Assembly (NCBI RefSeq): GCF_032108445.1
Contig: NZ_CP134876.1
Location: 1,922,001 to 1,986,000, forward strand
Source: Micromonospora halotolerans
GTDB lineage: Bacteria > Actinomycetota > Actinomycetes > Mycobacteriales > Micromonosporaceae
DNA: 64,000 nucleotides
Reading direction: 5' to 3'
Position 1 is the stretch's first letter. Every line of letters begins with the position of its first letter. The position numbers and the translations under genes are program-made. Below are positions 50,598 through 58,796 of the stretch, in pieces. The notes under the pieces were generated by a model, which searched no databases, was not told where the DNA came from, and saw only the letters and a list, made by a program, of their open reading frames with translations.

Positions 50598-52271
50598 TCA
50601 GAGCATCGTCTGCGACTTCGACTCCATGTCGGCGGCGGCCTCCTCCTTCGACTCCTTGGTGAGGGGCTTGCCGCCGGGAGCGGCCGCCTGGCCGCCGAGC
50701 GGGTCGGCGCCGCCCGTCGAGCCCTGCGGGCCGGCGCCACGCAGCTGCTCGTTCGGCATCAGCAGGGTGACCAGCACCGCGAGGATGGCGATCAGCCCGG
50801 TGGTCAGGAAGACGAGGTGCAGCGACTCCACGAACGAGGCCTGGATGGCGGCCCGCACCGGCCCGGGCAGCGCCAGGACGGTCGCCGGGTCGTTGATCGA
50901 GACGTTGGCGCCACCGCTCGCCGCCACGGCCGCCCGCTGGTCCGGCGGGAGCTGGGCGATCGCCCCCGGGAGCCGGCCGGCCAGCTCGCTGGTGAGCCGG
51001 GAGGACAGCACCGCGCCCAGGATGGCCACGCCGAACGAGCCGCCCAGCGAACGGAAGAACGTCGCCGAGGAGGTGCCCGCGCCCAGGTCGCGCGGGTCGA
51101 CCGAGTTCTGCACGCCCAGGATCAGCGACTGCATGCACAGGCCCAACCCGACGCCGATCACCACCATGTAGCCGAAGGCCGCCCAGAGCGACGTGGCCAC
51201 CTGAAGCTGCCGGAACAGCAGCATGCCGACGACCAGCACGGTCGCCCCGGCCACCGGGAACCACTTGTACCGGCCGATCCGGCTCATCGCCCGCCCGGTG
51301 ATGATCGAGGTGACGATGATGCCGGCCATCATCGGCAGCATGAGCAGGCCGCTGCGGGTCGGCGAGGCGCCCTTGACGATCTGCAGGTAGAGCGGGATGA
51401 AGATGATCGACCCGAACATCACCAGACCGAGCACGAAGCCCGCCGAGTTGGCCAGCGCGAAGGTGGGGCTGCGGAACAGCCGCAGCGGCAGGATCGGCTC
51501 GCGTACCCGGGCCTCCTGGAGCACGAACAGCACGCCGAGCACCGCCCCGGCCACGAACAGACCGATGATCACCCCGGAGCCCCACGCGTACTCGTTGCCG
51601 CCCCAGCTCAACGCGAGCAGCAGGCAGCTCACCCCGGCCACCAGCAGCCCGGCGCCGATCCAGTCGACGGTGTGCTCCCGGCGCTGGAACGGGACCAGCC
51701 GCATGACGTGGTAGCAGACCACGATGGCGAGGATGGCCAGCGGCACGTTGATGTAGAAGATCCACCGCCAGTTGGTCTCCGCGAAGTAGCCGCCGACCAG
51801 CGGGCCGGCGACCGAGGATATGCCGAAGACCGCGCCGAACAGGCCCTGGTAGCGGCCCCGCTCCCGAGGTGACACCACGTCCGAGATGATGGTGAACGCC
51901 AGCGTCAGCAGGCCGCCCGCGCCGATGCCCTGCACACCGCGGGTGATGATCAGCTGGGTCATGTTCTGCGAGAGGCCGGCCAGCAGCGAACCGAGCAGGA
52001 ACGTGCCGATCGAGAAGAGGAAGACCGGGCGGCGCCCGTACAGGTCGGCCATCTTGCCGTACAGCGGCGTCGAGGCCGTGGAGGCGAGCAGGTACGCGGT
52101 GACCACCCACGAGTAGTGGTTGATCCCGCCCAGCTCCCCGACGATGGTGGGCAACGCGGTGCCGACGATGGTCTGGTCGAGCGCCGCCAGCAGCATGCCG
52201 GTCATCAGGCCGAGCATCAGCAGGCGGATCTGGCGGGCGTGCAGCACGGGACGAGCGGCCTGGGCTGTCAT
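50598..52271 (-). CDS. DHA2-family drug exporter (EmrB/QacA type)
   Basis: A 557-aa MFS protein with 14 hydrophobic segments. The DHA2 signature is present in QIRLLMLGLMTGMLLAALDQ followed by TIVGTALPTI, with A-motif GKMADLYGRRPVF near residue 78 and the motif-C-like GPLVGGYFAE. It should export multiple drugs by proton antiport. AGGAAG precedes the ATG. It is upstream of a PfpI protein in the same direction at a distance that does not demand an operon. Confidence 0.93.
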   Translation of the reverse strand: MTAQAARPVLHARQIRLLMLGLMTGMLLAALDQTIVGTALPTIVGELGGINHYSWVVTAYLLASTASTPLYGKMADLYGRRPVFLFSIGTFLLGSLLAGLSQNMTQLIITRGVQGIGAGGLLTLAFTIISDVVSPRERGRYQGLFGAVFGISSVAGPLVGGYFAETNWRWIFYINVPLAILAIVVCYHVMRLVPFQRREHTVDWIGAGLLVAGVSCLLLALSWGGNEYAWGSGVIIGLFVAGAVLGVLFVLQEARVREPILPLRLFRSPTFALANSAGFVLGLVMFGSIIFIPLYLQIVKGASPTRSGLLMLPMMAGIIVTSIITGRAMSRIGRYKWFPVAGATVLVVGMLLFRQLQVATSLWAAFGYMVVIGVGLGLCMQSLILGVQNSVDPRDLGAGTSSATFFRSLGGSFGVAILGAVLSSRLTSELAGRLPGAIAQLPPDQRAAVAASGGANVSINDPATVLALPGPVRAAIQASFVESLHLVFLTTGLIAILAVLVTLLMPNEQLRGAGPQGSTGGADPLGGQAAAPGGKPLTKESKEEAAADMESKSQTML

Positions 52272-52322
52272 CCCGCTTCCTTTCCCACCGGGGGCGGATC
52301 ATGCCCCCGGTGGGAGAAGAAG

Positions 52323-52871
52323 TCAGTGCTTACCCTCGGCGAACTCCTCGACGATCTTGTCGCAGAAGGCCGGCAGGTCATCCGGCTTGCGGCTGCTCAC
52401 CAGGCCGTTGTCGGTGACGACCTCCTGGTCGACCCAGTTCGCGCCGGCGTTGGTCAGGTCGGTACGCAGGCTCGGCCAGGAGGTGATCGTGCGGCCGCGC
52501 ACCACGTCCGCCTCGACCAGCGTCCACGGGCCGTGGCAGATCACGCCGACCGGCTTGCCCGCCTCGAAGAACGACTTCACGAACCGCACCGCGTCCGCGT
52601 CGGTCCGCAGGAAGTCCGGGTTCGCCACGCCGCCGGGCAGCACCAGCGCGTCGTACGCCCCCGCGTCCGCCTCCTTGGTCGTCACGTCGACCGGGTACTG
52701 CTTGCCGTGGTCGAGGTGGTTGAAGGCCTGGATCGAGCCGGACTCGATCGAGACCAGCTCCACCCGGGCGCCGGCGTTCTCCACCGCCTCGCGGGGCTTG
52801 ACGTACTCGACCTCCTCGACGCCGTCGGCGGCCAGGAACGCGATCCGCTTGCCCTGCAATGTCACTGCCAT
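52323..52871 (-). CDS. DJ-1/PfpI family protein
   Basis: A 182-aa glutamine-amidotransferase-like protein with nucleophilic Cys in VGVICHGPW near residue 112 and Glu in the IAFLAADGVEEVEY segment. Members are stress proteins, glyoxalases or deglycases. ATG at 52871 follows CCGGAGAGGAG. It is divergent from the HldE-like gene with 121 bases between. Confidence 0.9.
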   Translation of the reverse strand: MAVTLQGKRIAFLAADGVEEVEYVKPREAVENAGARVELVSIESGSIQAFNHLDHGKQYPVDVTTKEADAGAYDALVLPGGVANPDFLRTDADAVRFVKSFFEAGKPVGVICHGPWTLVEADVVRGRTITSWPSLRTDLTNAGANWVDQEVVTDNGLVSSRKPDDLPAFCDKIVEEFAEGKH

Positions 52872-52992
52872 GGTGGTTCTCCTCTCCGGGGTGTGTCTGC
52901 ACCCCTTCCCGGGAGTGACCGGCCGAAACCGGACGCCGTGGGTGGCCCGCACCGCAGGTTTGGCCGGTCCCGCTCGGGGGACCCGAAGGGGC

Positions 52993-54837
52993 ATGGCAGC
53001 AGCAGCGGAAGAGCGCCGGCTCGCCACCGTCGTGGCCGGCTGGCAGGGGCGTCCCGTGCTGGTCGTCGGCGACGCCATGCTGGACGAGTGGCGGTTCGCG
53101 GAGTCGGAGCGGCTCTGCCGCGAGGCGCCCGCGCCGGTCCTCAGCCTGCGCCGGCGGATCTCCGCCGCCGGCGGGGCGGCGAACACCGCGGTCAACGTGG
53201 CCGCGCTCGGCGGCCGGGCCGCCCTGGTCGCCCCGGTCGGCGCCGACGTGGCCGGCGACGAGCTGCACGACTGCCTCGACCGGGCCAGCGTCTGGGACCG
53301 CACGGTCAACCAGCCCGGCCGGCCAACGCCGGTGAAGCGGCGGATGCTCGCCGGCAACCAGATCCTGCTCCGCGAGGACTCCGGCGACCCGGACGACGCG
53401 TTCGACGACGACGGCGTGGCCCGCCTGCTGACCGCGCTGCACTGCGCCACCGAGGAGCTGCGCGCGGCGGCCGCCGGGCAGCCGCCCACCCTGGTCGTCT
53501 GCGACTACGGCCTGGGGGCGCTGCCCTCGGGCGTGCGCGCCTGGCTGGTCGCCAACCGGGACCGGTACGCCACCGTGGCGCTCGACGCGCACGACCTGGC
53601 CGACTGGCGCGGGCTCAACCCGACCGTGGTGACCCCGAGCTTCGCCGAGGCGACCCGGCTGCTTGCCCGGGCGGCCGCCGGATTCGGCGGCGGGCACCGG
53701 AGCGCCCCGCGCGGCGCGACCGCCGCCGACCTGCACCTGGACCACCTGGCCGACCCGGCCGACGGGCCCTCTGAACTGGTCGTCGGCGCGGCGCCGGGCG
53801 GGGCCGGTGAACGGGAGCCGGGCAGCCCGCACCCGACCTCCGGCGCTCCCGCGGCCGAGCACGGCGGCGGGATCGCCGGCCCGACCGGCGAGCCGACGCC
53901 CGGCGAGGAACGGGTGGCGCTGACCGGGGACGGGCTCACCGTCACCGGCACCGGCGTGACCGTGAACGCGGCGGCCGGCGCCGGCGTGGACCGGGCCGTG
54001 CTGGCCGAGTCCCGCCTGGACGAGCTGCGCGAGCACACCGGCGCCGACGTCGTGGCGGTGACCCTGGACACCGAGGGCGCCGTGGTCGGCGGGGCCGACG
54101 GCGAACCCCGGCGCAGCCACAGCACGCCGGTCCCGGCCAGTCACGCCGTGGGTGCCGGGGACGCGTACCTGGCGGCCATGACCCTGGCGCTGGCGGCGGA
54201 GGCGAGCCTGCCGACCGCCGCGCAGCTCGCCCAGCTCGCCGCGACCATCACCGTCTCCGACACCGGCACCTGCGTGTGCCGCCGCGAGGACCTGCTCGAC
54301 GCCCTGGGCACCGGGCCGGAGGAGGTAGGGCGCCCGACCCAGGTGGGCGCCGAGGAGCTGACCGCGATCGTCGCGGAGCACCGCCGGGCCGGCCGGTCGA
54401 TCGTCTTCACCAACGGCTGTTTCGACGTGCTGCACCCCGGGCACGTCCGCTACCTGACCCAGGCCCGCGCGCTCGGCGACCTGCTGATCGTGGCCGTCAA
54501 CTCCGACGGCAGCGTACGGCGGCTCAAGGGCCCGGACCGGCCGGTCAACCCGGTCGAGGACCGCACCGCCCTGCTCGCCGCGCTGGAGTGCGTCGACCAC
54601 GTGGTGGTCTTCGAGGAGGACTCCCCGGCGAAGCTGATCGAGGCGGTCCGCCCGGACGTCTACGTCAAGGGCGGCGACTACCCGCCCGAGATGGTCCCGG
54701 AGGCGCCGCTGGTCCGCCGGCTGGGCGGCCAGGTGCGCACCCTCGGGTACGTGCCGGACCGCTCCACCTCGGCGATCATCGACCGGATCCGGTCCCATCC
54801 GGTGGTCCCGCCGGTCGGCGAGGGCAGGCCGGCGTGA
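52993..54837 (+). CDS. HldE-like bifunctional heptose kinase/adenylyltransferase
   Basis: A 614-aa protein. The N-terminal PfkB kinase domain has VVGDAMLDEWRF near residue 23, AAGGAANTAVNVAALGG near 58 and ATP-anion-hole SHAVGAGDAYLAAM near 380. The C-terminal nucleotidyltransferase has TNGCFDVLHPGHVRYLTQAR near 473 and the late KGGDYPPE. It should make ADP- or similarly activated heptose. An insertion of about 90 Gly/Pro/Ala-rich residues (about 258-345) splits the kinase domain. It is coupled by GTGA to the next gene. Confidence 0.88.
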   Translation: MAAAAEERRLATVVAGWQGRPVLVVGDAMLDEWRFAESERLCREAPAPVLSLRRRISAAGGAANTAVNVAALGGRAALVAPVGADVAGDELHDCLDRASVWDRTVNQPGRPTPVKRRMLAGNQILLREDSGDPDDAFDDDGVARLLTALHCATEELRAAAAGQPPTLVVCDYGLGALPSGVRAWLVANRDRYATVALDAHDLADWRGLNPTVVTPSFAEATRLLARAAAGFGGGHRSAPRGATAADLHLDHLADPADGPSELVVGAAPGGAGEREPGSPHPTSGAPAAEHGGGIAGPTGEPTPGEERVALTGDGLTVTGTGVTVNAAAGAGVDRAVLAESRLDELREHTGADVVAVTLDTEGAVVGGADGEPRRSHSTPVPASHAVGAGDAYLAAMTLALAAEASLPTAAQLAQLAATITVSDTGTCVCRREDLLDALGTGPEEVGRPTQVGAEELTAIVAEHRRAGRSIVFTNGCFDVLHPGHVRYLTQARALGDLLIVAVNSDGSVRRLKGPDRPVNPVEDRTALLAALECVDHVVVFEEDSPAKLIEAVRPDVYVKGGDYPPEMVPEAPLVRRLGGQVRTLGYVPDRSTSAIIDRIRSHPVVPPVGEGRPA

Positions 54838-55712
54838 ACCGACCGCTCGACCTCGGCGCGCCCGACGGGTTCCGCCGCCCCCGGCAGCTCGACGTGCTGA
54901 TCCCCACCCGCAACCGCCCCGCCGAACTGGCCGTCACCCTCTCGGGGCTGGCCGCGCAGGAGGGCGTACCCGACTTCGGGGTGGTGGTGAGCGACCAGTC
55001 CGACGGCGACCCCGCGTACGCACACCCGGCGGCGGCCACCATGGTCCGGGCGCTGCGCCACCGGGGTCACCCGGTGCTGCTGACCCGCCGGCTGCCCCGG
55101 CGCGGGCTGGCCGAGCACCGGGCCTACCTGCTGGACCGGTCGGCGGCCCGGTACGTGCTCTGCCTCGACGACGACGTCTGGCTGGAGCCCGGCACGCTGT
55201 CCCGGCTGGTCACCGCCATCCGCGAGCTGGGTTGCGGGTTCGTCGGCAACGCCGTGCACGGCCTCTCCTACGCCGACGACGTGCGCCCGGAGACGCACGG
55301 GCACTACGAAGAGTGGCAGGGCCAGCCGGTGCCCGAGCGGGTCCGCCCCGGCAGCCCGGAGTGGCAGCGGGCGTCCATCCACCCGGCGGCGAACCTGCTG
55401 CACGTCACCGAGAAGCTGCGGCTGCCGGCCGGGGCGTGGCGGGCGTACAAGGTCTCCTGGATCGGCGGGTGCGTGCTCTACGACCGGGCCAAGCTCGTCG
55501 ACGCCGGCGGCTTCGACTTCTGGCGCCGGCTGCCCGAGCAGCACCAGGGCGAGGACGTGGCCGCGCAGCTCGCGGTGCTGGAGCGGCACGGCGGCGCCGG
55601 CGTGCTGCCCAGCGGGGCCTACCACCTGGAGTCGCCCACCACGGTGACCGAGCGCGAGGTGGAGGCGTGGGAGGTCGTGGTGGCCGCGTCCGACACCCCG
55701 CAGCCGGCCTGA
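54834..55712 (+). CDS. Family 2 glycosyltransferase
   Basis: A 292-aa GT-A transferase. The nucleotide-sugar strand is RQLDVLIPTRNRPAELAVTL, the metal-binding DxD is LCLDDDVWLEPGTL near residue 105, and the acceptor-side WIGGCVLYDR and EQHQGEDVA (catalytic acid region) are present. GTGA overlap with hldE implies co-translation, so it may transfer the heptose made upstream. The acceptor is unknown. Confidence 0.9.
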   Translation: MNRPLDLGAPDGFRRPRQLDVLIPTRNRPAELAVTLSGLAAQEGVPDFGVVVSDQSDGDPAYAHPAAATMVRALRHRGHPVLLTRRLPRRGLAEHRAYLLDRSAARYVLCLDDDVWLEPGTLSRLVTAIRELGCGFVGNAVHGLSYADDVRPETHGHYEEWQGQPVPERVRPGSPEWQRASIHPAANLLHVTEKLRLPAGAWRAYKVSWIGGCVLYDRAKLVDAGGFDFWRRLPEQHQGEDVAAQLAVLERHGGAGVLPSGAYHLESPTTVTEREVEAWEVVVAASDTPQPA

Positions 55713-55720
55713 GCCCCTCG

Positions 55721-56923
55721 TTACTCCGCCAGCAGCTCGCGGGCCGCCTCGACCACCTCGGCCACCGGCACGTCGGCCACGAACGAGTCGCGGTGCGGGC
55801 ACTCCCCGCCGCCCGGCCGGTGCGGGTAGATGTCCCGTGTGCAGTCGATGCCGCAGACCGGGCAGTGGGTGGTCCACGAGGCGATCGGCCGGTGCCGGAC
55901 GCGCAGCGGGGTCGCCCCGTTGATCAGGTTGCCGATCCAGTAGATGCCGACCGTCGGTGCGCCCACCGCGGCGGCCAGGTGCAGCGGGCCGGTGTCGTTG
56001 GAGACCACCAGCGCGCAGCCGGAGTACGCGGCGGCCAGCCCGCCCAGGCTCAGCGTGCCGACCTGCGGGCGGACCGGCACGCCCGCCGCGGCGACCACCT
56101 CGTCCACCGTCTCCCGCTCGGCCGGGGTGCCGGTGACCAGCACCTCGTACCCGTCGCCGGCCAGCGCCCGGGCCACCGCGCCGAAGCGCTCCGGCGGCCA
56201 GCGCCGGCGGCTGTCGGTGGCTCCCGGGTGCAGCGCCACCCGGGGCCGGGTGGGCGCGCCGAGCACCTCGCGGGCCTCGGCCCGGTCGGCGTCGGTCACC
56301 GCCAGCGCCGGGGTGATCGTCACGGCCGCCGCCCCGACCAGGGCCACCGCCTCCAGATAGCGGATCACCTCGTGCTGGTAGTAGACGTAGCGGATCCAGC
56401 GGTCCAGCGGCGGCGCGTCCTCGGCCCGCAGGCCGGCGGTGACCCGCGCGCCCAGCCCGGCGATGACCGGGTTGGAGTTGGCGCCCCCGCCGTGCAGTTG
56501 CAGGGCCAGATCGAACTGCTCCTTGCGGGCCGACGCCAGGAAGTCCGCCAGCTCGGCGGGCGCCTCGTCCGGGCCGGGCTCCCGGATGCCGGGCGCCGGC
56601 GGGACCACCAGGACCCGGTCCACCGGGCCGGGGCGGTCGCGCCAGAGCTTCGCGTGCCACGGCGCGCCGAGCAGCACGATCTCCGCCGACGGGTACGCGG
56701 CGCGCAGCGCCTCCAGCGCCGGCAGCACGAAGATGAAGTCGCCGAGCGCGTTCGCCCGCAGCACGGCGATCCGCTCGACGTCCGGGACGCGCTCGCCGAC
56801 CGGGCCGAGCACCGACGACGGCTCCAGGTCGCGGTGCGGCGAGCTGGAGTCGTCGGACGACGGCTCCAGGTCGCGGCGCGGCGACAGACGCGCCGAGCTG
56901 GAGTCGTCGGACAGGGTGGTCAC
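55721..56923 (-). CDS. Family 9 glycosyltransferase (heptosyltransferase-like)
   Basis: A 400-aa GT-B enzyme. It has RIAVLRANALGDFIFVLPAL near residue 52, HPGATDSRRRWPPERF near 230 and the donor site VVSNDTGPLHLAAAVGAPTV near 310. The C-terminus has a Cys cluster (CPVCGIDCTRDIYP) found in this family in actinobacteria. The first 40 residues are a Ser/Asp/Arg-rich extension made of two imperfect repeats. It converges with the GT2 gene, nine bases apart; the three genes should act in one glycosylation step. Confidence 0.88.
   Translation of the reverse strand: MTTLSDDSSSARLSPRRDLEPSSDDSSSPHRDLEPSSVLGPVGERVPDVERIAVLRANALGDFIFVLPALEALRAAYPSAEIVLLGAPWHAKLWRDRPGPVDRVLVVPPAPGIREPGPDEAPAELADFLASARKEQFDLALQLHGGGANSNPVIAGLGARVTAGLRAEDAPPLDRWIRYVYYQHEVIRYLEAVALVGAAAVTITPALAVTDADRAEAREVLGAPTRPRVALHPGATDSRRRWPPERFGAVARALAGDGYEVLVTGTPAERETVDEVVAAAGVPVRPQVGTLSLGGLAAAYSGCALVVSNDTGPLHLAAAVGAPTVGIYWIGNLINGATPLRVRHRPIASWTTHCPVCGIDCTRDIYPHRPGGGECPHRDSFVADVPVAEVVEAARELLAE
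56800..56921 (-). repeat. In-gene direct repeat at the GT9 N-terminus
   Basis: The segment GACGACGGCTCCAGGTCGCG occurs twice (about 56815 and 56859), each with GAGCTGGAGTCGTCGGA nearby, giving the peptide repeat SSDDSSS..RDLEPS. It is in the coding sequence and looks like recent slippage or duplication. Confidence 0.8.
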
Positions 56924-56930
56924 GCGACCC

Positions 56931-57470
56931 CTACGGCCGGTCGATCTCGTCGGCCGTGGTGTCCGGGTGGTGCAGCTCCCGGTCGGCGGCCGGGTCGACG
57001 AAGCCCCGGCTACCCCCGGAGGTCGCCCTCGGGCCGGTGCGGCCGACCGTGATGGTGCGCGGCGCGGGCCGGGCCGCCCGGGGCAGCCGCACCCGGAGCA
57101 GGCCGTGGTCCATCACCGCGTCGATCCCGTCCGGGTCCACCCGGGACGGCAGGTCCACCCGGTATTCGAAGCCCCGGGTGGTGAAGCCGCCCGGGATGCC
57201 CTGGTCGGCGTTGACCTCGGCCTCCGACCGCGCCCGCACGCACAGCTCCCGGTCGTCCAGCTCGACGGCCACCTCCTCGGGCGCCACACCGGGCAGCCGG
57301 ACGACCACCTCCCAGCCGTCACTGACCTCGGTGAGCTCGACGTCCGGGTTGCCGGCGCGGCCACCGACCAGGCGGCTCAGCTCGGCGCGCAGCGACTGCA
57401 GCTCACCCATCGGGTCCCAGCCCTGCTGGCGGCCCCGCCAGCCCCGGCCGCCGCCACTCTGTTCCGTCAT
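56931..57470 (-). CDS. Hsp20/alpha-crystallin small heat-shock protein
   Basis: A 179-aa holdase chaperone. The alpha-crystallin domain spans residues about 42-130 (VELTEVSDGWEVVVRLPGVA; VELDDRELCVRARSE; HGLLRVRLPRA), preceded by a Gly/Arg/Trp-rich arm and followed by a 45-residue tail. Its ATG overlaps the upstream DUF2231 stop by four bases. It shares an operon with that membrane protein. Confidence 0.92.
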   Translation of the reverse strand: MTEQSGGGRGWRGRQQGWDPMGELQSLRAELSRLVGGRAGNPDVELTEVSDGWEVVVRLPGVAPEEVAVELDDRELCVRARSEAEVNADQGIPGGFTTRGFEYRVDLPSRVDPDGIDAVMDHGLLRVRLPRAARPAPRTITVGRTGPRATSGGSRGFVDPAADRELHHPDTTADEIDRP

Positions 57471-57973
57471 CGCACGTCTCCGATCCGCTGGGTCGCCGAA
57501 GGGGGTCGCAGCGAGCTGGGGGCGTTCAGGTCGTGCTCCGGGTCGACGCCCACACCCAGCCGGTCCACCAGCTCGCCGCCGAGCCAGGCGCTCACGCCGA
57601 GGATGGCCACGGCGACCACCTCGATGGCGATCAGCGCGCCGCCGGCGGCCCGGGAGTCGGCGTTGAGCCGGACCGCCCAGACCGCGGCGAAGAGCAGGAT
57701 CACCGCGACGTTGGCGGCGGCGTGCGTCAGCCCGACCCGCTTGGCGCGGGTGCCGGTGGGCAGGGCGAGCAGGTCGAAGGCGCCGGCCGCCGCGGCCAGC
57801 AGGCCGCCGATCAGGCCGACCGTGATGTTCCAGTACGCGACCTCGCCGAGGAAGTCCGGCCCACCCACGGTGTCGATCACATCGAAGATCACCGCGGTCA
57901 CCAGGAGGCCCACCGGGAACATCACCAGCATCGGGTGCACGGGATGGCCGAGCACCTTCAGTCGGCTCTCCAT
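57467..57973 (-). CDS. DUF2231 membrane protein
   Basis: A 168-aa protein with four predicted helices. GHPVHPMLVMFPVGLLVTAV is the DUF2231 signature with conserved histidines that may bind haem or metal. I use the ATG at 57973 because GGAGG lies five bases upstream; the ATG at 57985 adds four residues. It overlaps hsp20 and should be translationally coupled. The gene pair may respond to stress. Confidence 0.87.
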   Translation of the reverse strand: MESRLKVLGHPVHPMLVMFPVGLLVTAVIFDVIDTVGGPDFLGEVAYWNITVGLIGGLLAAAAGAFDLLALPTGTRAKRVGLTHAAANVAVILLFAAVWAVRLNADSRAAGGALIAIEVVAVAILGVSAWLGGELVDRLGVGVDPEHDLNAPSSLRPPSATQRIGDVR

Positions 57974-58133
57974 CTCCGCCTCCATCGCTCGCGGCGCGCT
58001 GCGGCTCAGTCCGTACCCCCGGGCTCCGGGGGCAAACCTCGCCGTCGACGCGCTCTCCTAGGCTGACCATGGCGGAAACCTGCCGTTCGCGGGCCGGAAC
58101 CGCCGTCAAGGTCAACGGACGGGGGAGGCAGAC

Positions 58134-58754
58134 GTGACGACACGGGAGATCACCAGCCCGGAGGAACTGGCGGAACTGCTCGGCGCGCCGACGCAGCGGG
58201 CGCGGGACAAGGAGCGCACGGTGCTGCACCAGCGGGACCGGGAGTGGCTGGCCGCCTCGCCGTTCTGCCTGATCGCCACGGCCGGCGCGGACGGCAGCTG
58301 CGACGTCTCCCCGAAGGGCGACCCGGCCGGCTTCACCCTGGTGCTGGACGAGACCACCATCGCCATCCCCGAGCGGCCCGGCAACCGGCGGGCCGACGGT
58401 TACCGCAACATCCTGGCCAACCCCCACGTCGGGCTCATCTTCCTGATCCCCGGCCGCACCGACACGCTGCGGATCAACGGCCGGGCGCGGCTGGTGACCG
58501 ACGCGCCGTACTTCGCCGACATGGTGGTCAAGGGACACCGGCCGGTGCTCGCCGTCGAGGTGGCCATCGAGCAGATCTTCTACCACTGCGCGAAGGCGTT
58601 CCTCCGCTCCGAACTGTGGCGGCCGGAGACCTGGCAGCCCGACGCGCTGCCCACCCGCGCCCGCCTGGTCAAGGAGGTCGAGGCGTCGACCGAGAACCTC
58701 GCCGACCTGGAACGCCACTACGGCCCGGACTACGTCACCACCATCTACGCCTGA
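58134..58754 (+). CDS. Pyridoxamine-5'-phosphate-oxidase-family FMN protein
   Basis: A 206-aa flavin-binding protein of the MSMEG_1061 type. FCLIATAGADGSCDVSPKGD and the GNRRADGYRNILANPHVGLI segment are characteristic. A PPOX-like FMN split-barrel is expected; the substrate is unknown. The GTG follows GGGGGAGGCAGAC, a good ribosome-binding site. Confidence 0.88.
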   Translation: MTTREITSPEELAELLGAPTQRARDKERTVLHQRDREWLAASPFCLIATAGADGSCDVSPKGDPAGFTLVLDETTIAIPERPGNRRADGYRNILANPHVGLIFLIPGRTDTLRINGRARLVTDAPYFADMVVKGHRPVLAVEVAIEQIFYHCAKAFLRSELWRPETWQPDALPTRARLVKEVEASTENLADLERHYGPDYVTTIYA

Positions 58755-58796
58755 TCGCGCCCGCCGCCACGGCCCGGCCGGTGGCGGCGGCGATCA
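58752..58796. terminator. Bidirectional terminator
   Basis: CGCCGCCAC and GTGGCGGCG at the core, extended by TGATCG/CGATCA with a three-base bulge, form a hairpin between the convergent PPOX and acyltransferase genes. Confidence 0.65.

Noticed and set aside
52120..52992. N-terminal extension of the HldE-like frame
   Set aside because: Overlaps the PfpI gene in antisense and lacks conserved residues; ATG at 52993 has a ribosome-binding site.
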